Below, one piece after another: positions 60,307-64,000 of a stretch of 64,000 bases of DNA (its first letter is position 1; the number at the start of each line of letters is the position of its first letter). Made by a program: the position numbers and the translations under genes. The stretch is from Phymorhynchus buccinoides (Eukaryota; Mollusca; Gastropoda; Neogastropoda; Raphitomidae): the NCBI GenBank assembly GCA_017654935.2, contig CM065682.1:43557821-43621820 (forward strand), in the 5' to 3' direction. The notes beneath the pieces were generated by a model, which was not told where the DNA came from, did no database searches, and saw nothing but the letters and a program-made list of their open reading frames with translations.

Positions 60307-60661
60307 TTAAGCATTTTCAAGTGAATAAAGAAGTTACTTTTGTAATGTTTTTATTTTGTTGTATTTTTGAAATTGTCAGGAATCTCATTTGACTGTTATA
60401 ATTTTATGCTTGTATAACTATAAGAAAAGAAGAGTGGAATTTATACATTTTAAAAAGCTAAACCAGTAGTGTTTGATTAAGAATGGTTAAAGGTGGGGTT
60501 GAGGTAAGCACTGTTCATATTATGTAATGTATTGTAGTCCATCGTATTCATCATCATTTGCATTTTAGTTAATGTTTTGTAGAAATGGTATATAAACATT
60601 TTATCGATTTTAGAAACAAGTACCATGTTTTGAAAAAAAACCATGATTAAAGATCTTGTAA

Positions 60662-60667
60662 ACACAC

Positions 60668-60712
<45 letters not shown>
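60662..60712. repeat. (CA)n microsatellite
   Basis: About 25 CA units with one CG interruption. Confidence 0.95.
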
Positions 60713-60713
<1 letters not shown>

Positions 60714-63560
60714 TCTTTATGGTGTGAAAATGATGTCAGTTACAGATAAGTGCTGTTAATTTGGTGGGGATTTTGTTCTTGCCAGATTAGTGGGTTGTGT
60801 TGGAAAGTAAAATGATGTCCTTTGAATCAGATTTATTATTTGCTGCAATATACCTCTTCGTTTGGTTTTTATTTTCAATTTTTCTTCCCCTCCTCTCCAC
60901 CATTTTGCATTATTGTCATTGCGCATGAGTATTGAAAACCTTGTGCAATTGTGGGTGTATGCATCATTTGGGTATGCATTGTTGTCCATTTTGTGAATTC
61001 AATATTTAACCTGTGTTCACCGTTCATATTGAAAAAAAAACCCACCTACAGATTCATTTAAGAGAACACCACGTAACTTTAAAACTTAAATCTCGTGCTT
61101 TTGATTGTCAACAAAGACATTCAACTTTCTTCGTTTGTCTGTTTAGGAAATCACCTTCCTAGTTCTTTTTTCTTTTCCCCACCCCTTGGCATCTCTTCAC
61201 ATTACTCTTTCTTCTTCTGTCTGTTTCGATCTCAGTTTATCACAGCACGTGTACTTTGCAATACTTCTTAAGTATTATATTAAAAACAATTTGTTGATCA
61301 TCCTCAATTTATTGCATTCTTACGCATATTTAATCTGTAACATGAAATATAAAAAAATAAAAATAGATTTGGGTATGTTTTCGTGCAATACGATCACCTA
61401 GAAAAAGCCATGTGTGTTTCCGTATGAGATACTAGATTGATTATTACGTAATCCGTTGAACTACGCCATATAGTTTCATTGCGGAAATTGTGGTGTTTCA
61501 CATACATATGCTATGGTGAGTATTTAATCCACACTTGATACATGTTACATATGTATATGTATAATGTTTAATCCACCCTGTATCCCTAAACGTTCCTGTG
61601 TTCATGGGTTGTTCTGGAGACGCGCTGTGAGCGAAAAGTGTGTCAGGAGAGGGTTCTAGGTTGATAATGTGAATAAGATGCTTTCTGATTTAAGACATAC
61701 ATATTTATTTAGTTAATTATTAAATTGTTTATTTATCTATTTATTGATCTATTTAATTAATTATTTATTATTTAGTAATTTATTTCTTCTTCTTTTTTGA
61801 GTGTTGTAAATCTTTATTTCATTTTAAAAAAAATCATTATTCATTTGTAATTTACAGTTTTCGATATTGACTTTTTACATTTCATTCTTAGTGTTAAAAA
61901 AAAAAGTTGTGTTAACAAAAGGGTTGTCATAGATTTATGAAATTATTATTGTTCTTATTTGTTTTTATTTCGATCCATGAGTGAAATTTTCATTAATTAT
62001 TCGTCAAACTAGGAAGTACAAAAGCTTGGGATGTATTTCAACTCCATTTGTCAGGTTGTAATTTATTACTATGTCAGTTCTTGTGGTCATTTTCTATAAT
62101 ACTTTGAAATGAGAACAAAACATTCATCAATGATTATGACATTCAGCACTGCTGTAACTCATACACATTCCTTGTTTTTGTCGTTCAATTCATTATACAT
62201 GTAATATATTTTTTTGTGGAGATCACAAAGCACTGTATCATCATCAATATAAGCAGAAAACAAAAGAATAAGGCAATATTTAGATCATCTGTGACATATA
62301 AATTTCACTCGCACATAGCTATTTCTTTTTTGGAAATAAAAGGCATTAACTATTTTTCCTTTGTTACTTTCATCACATGAGAAATAATTAGAGTTAAAAA
62401 TGGTCAATTATCAATGAGTTATAAGTACTCAATCAACCTAACTTGAGAATTCTAATTTTGCTTGTACTCGGAGAACATCAATTTATTATGTGACAAAATG
62501 TCCTTCATGTGTTGTGATACATAACCAAGTGAAAATACTAGTCGATGAATGAACTACTGTCTTTTCGGTCTGAGTTACACTTCCTTTACTCACATTGTGA
62601 TGCATTTTACTTTCTTCATTATTAGTGTTTTGGTTTGGGGGATTAAAAAAAAAAGTTGCGTAAGCAGAGACGTGAGAAACAATTCTACGGGACGCATTTT
62701 AATGTAGATTTCTGTTGTGGACCAGTTTATTTCCTGTGTCAAATGTTGTGGTGTTTAAAGAAACGCAAATGAAAGTCACTGCGTGGACTCATTCATTTGG
62801 AGCAGTGTGAGTGTGTGCTGCAGAAAGTGTAGCTTGGCTGTCCATTTATATGCATTCATGTGCATTTGTACAGTATTTCCATTGAACACACACACACACA
62901 CATGAATTCATGCACGCAGACACCAGCATGCACAGATATATGCATAAATCAATTAAATGCATACACACACACATGAATTCCTGCATATTCGAATTGTTTA
63001 GAAAAATTATTTCAGAGAAGTGCAGGTCATCATCAGAAGAAAATCAACATGTTTTGCAAACCATCTGAAACAAAATCTTTCAGAGGAGAAAACAGTCTCA
63101 GTTCATATTCATCGCATTTGAGTTCATAAACGGGCATTTATCAGGTATGCAAAAGGTCTGCGGTAATCTTCACAATTTTTTCCCATGCACTCTTCAATTG
63201 TAAAAACTCGGAAGTGTCCAAACTCGGACTCTTAATTATTTTTATTGGAAAAAGCCATGTTGCATCTTTTGTGCTGAAGAGTACATGGGAAGAAATATTG
63301 AATGTTACCAGTTCTGCACCATCAGCAACATAATACAATTGTATGAAGATCATAGTCTATAGATTTTAAGAGGGCTTTTCCTCGGATCCGGCATGCACCT
63401 TGGAAAGGGGAACAAAATACACCAACAGGACCGTATCGATAGTTAAGAGAAACTTTATGAAAATGCCAAAAGTACATAATCAAAAATTATATCTTTCTGG
63501 AAGGAATTGTAGATTTTTTAGAAACGTTTTGATGCCACATGAGGTTATCAGCTTTTCTCC
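60713..63560. other. AT-rich intergenic stretch
   Basis: No gene, tRNA or recognised transposon. ATTTATTTATT-type text occurs at 61700-61800 and CA-rich text at 62888-62975. Short open frames here look random. Confidence 0.5.
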
Positions 63561-63589
63561 TTGTTTAACCTTTACCGGATGTTGCTTGT

Positions 63590-63840
63590 GATTATACTTC
63601 TCCAGATGATGGGGGTCTCCCAGTACCCACAGATTTTTACATGCATTTTAACAGTTTATCCCTGTCCAGATGATGGGGGTCCTCCAGGACCCATACTTGT
63701 CAAAGAGTCATCATGTGTTTATACTTCTCCAGATGGCGCGGGTCTCCCACGACCCCTACTCAATGCACTGCAGTGACATATTTCTGCTCTTTAAAGTAGG
63801 GGTCGTAGGAGACCTGCGCCATCTGGACAAGTATGTTAAA
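63590..63840. repeat. Short tandem and inverted repeat around CCAGATG-GGGGTCTCC
   Basis: TCCAGATGATGGGGGTCTCC (63602), TCCAGATGATGGGGGTCCTCC (63666) and TCCAGATGGCGCGGGTCTCC (63729) are direct copies about 64 bp apart. The last is mirrored by GTAGGAGACCTGCGCCATCTGG at 63805, forming a large hairpin with AGTAGGGGTCGT. Confidence 0.75.
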
Positions 63841-64000
63841 ATGACGCGTCATATTACGTCATTTATATTTTATACACATTAATGAAATTTAACACACTTA
63901 AAGCCATTTACGTTTTTGACAAAGTCATGAAATTTCATGAAGATTGCTTAAATAGTTTTAGAGATATGACATTTTGTGTGTGTCAATGGGTCGTTGAAGT

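Larger units (their letters stand above)
58052..60330 (+). other. Probable HID1 3'UTR and downstream flank
   Basis: No reading frame of interest. Two hairpins are at 58643-58684, a MITE at 59542-59973 and a duplicated 84-bp block at 60135-60306. AATAAA signals occur at 59043-59048 and 60324-60329. Which one is used cannot be told from sequence. Confidence 0.5.

Overview
This is eukaryotic genomic DNA: the coding sequence is cut into short exons with GT-AG introns, and most of the rest is microsatellites and small inverted-repeat transposons. No prokaryotic, phage or CRISPR features are present. The protein sequences and the repeat content (very long GA/CT and GT/CA runs, TTAA-flanked inverted-repeat elements, degraded LINEs) suggest an invertebrate, most likely a mollusc such as a gastropod. 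That placement is inference.

1-21,500 (+ strand): a partly duplicated locus of small membrane-anchored proteins. Copy 1 (exons from 3736 to 8918) encodes a signal peptide, one ErbB-ligand-type EGF domain, a Ser/Thr/Pro-rich stalk and a transmembrane segment. Copy 2 (17159-17219 and 19387-19976) keeps the signal exon and the stalk/transmembrane exon, but I see no EGF exons. The two exons join in frame without them. A third, frameshifted copy of the transmembrane/tail segment lies at 20661-20861. A 5' segment (1-400 and 14705-15025) is also duplicated, so the duplication probably took in the whole gene with its upstream region.

21,500-27,480: mostly repeats, plus one isolated minus-strand exon of a galactose-3-O-sulfotransferase-like enzyme (23851-24214). 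Two inverted copies of a MITE make a palindrome that ends about 120 bp before the next gene.

27,485-58,051 (+ strand): a complete HID1 gene. I resolved 21 coding exons with matching phases at every junction, giving an 855-residue protein. HID1 is a peripheral, N-myristoylated Golgi protein needed for dense-core vesicle and secretory granule formation. Its introns hold degraded LINEs, MITEs and minisatellites. Three exon-intron boundaries have been tandemly amplified inside the gene: the exon 6 acceptor (3 decoy copies), the exon 8 donor (16 further copies, 80 bp unit) and the exon 19 donor (7 further copies, 69 bp unit). In two of these arrays each unit carries an acceptor-like and a donor-like site around a symmetric in-frame mini-exon. 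A separate in-frame 75-nt candidate cassette exon lies in intron 16.

58,052-64,000: probable HID1 3'UTR with several AATAAA signals, then AT-rich DNA with short repeats and no recognisable gene.
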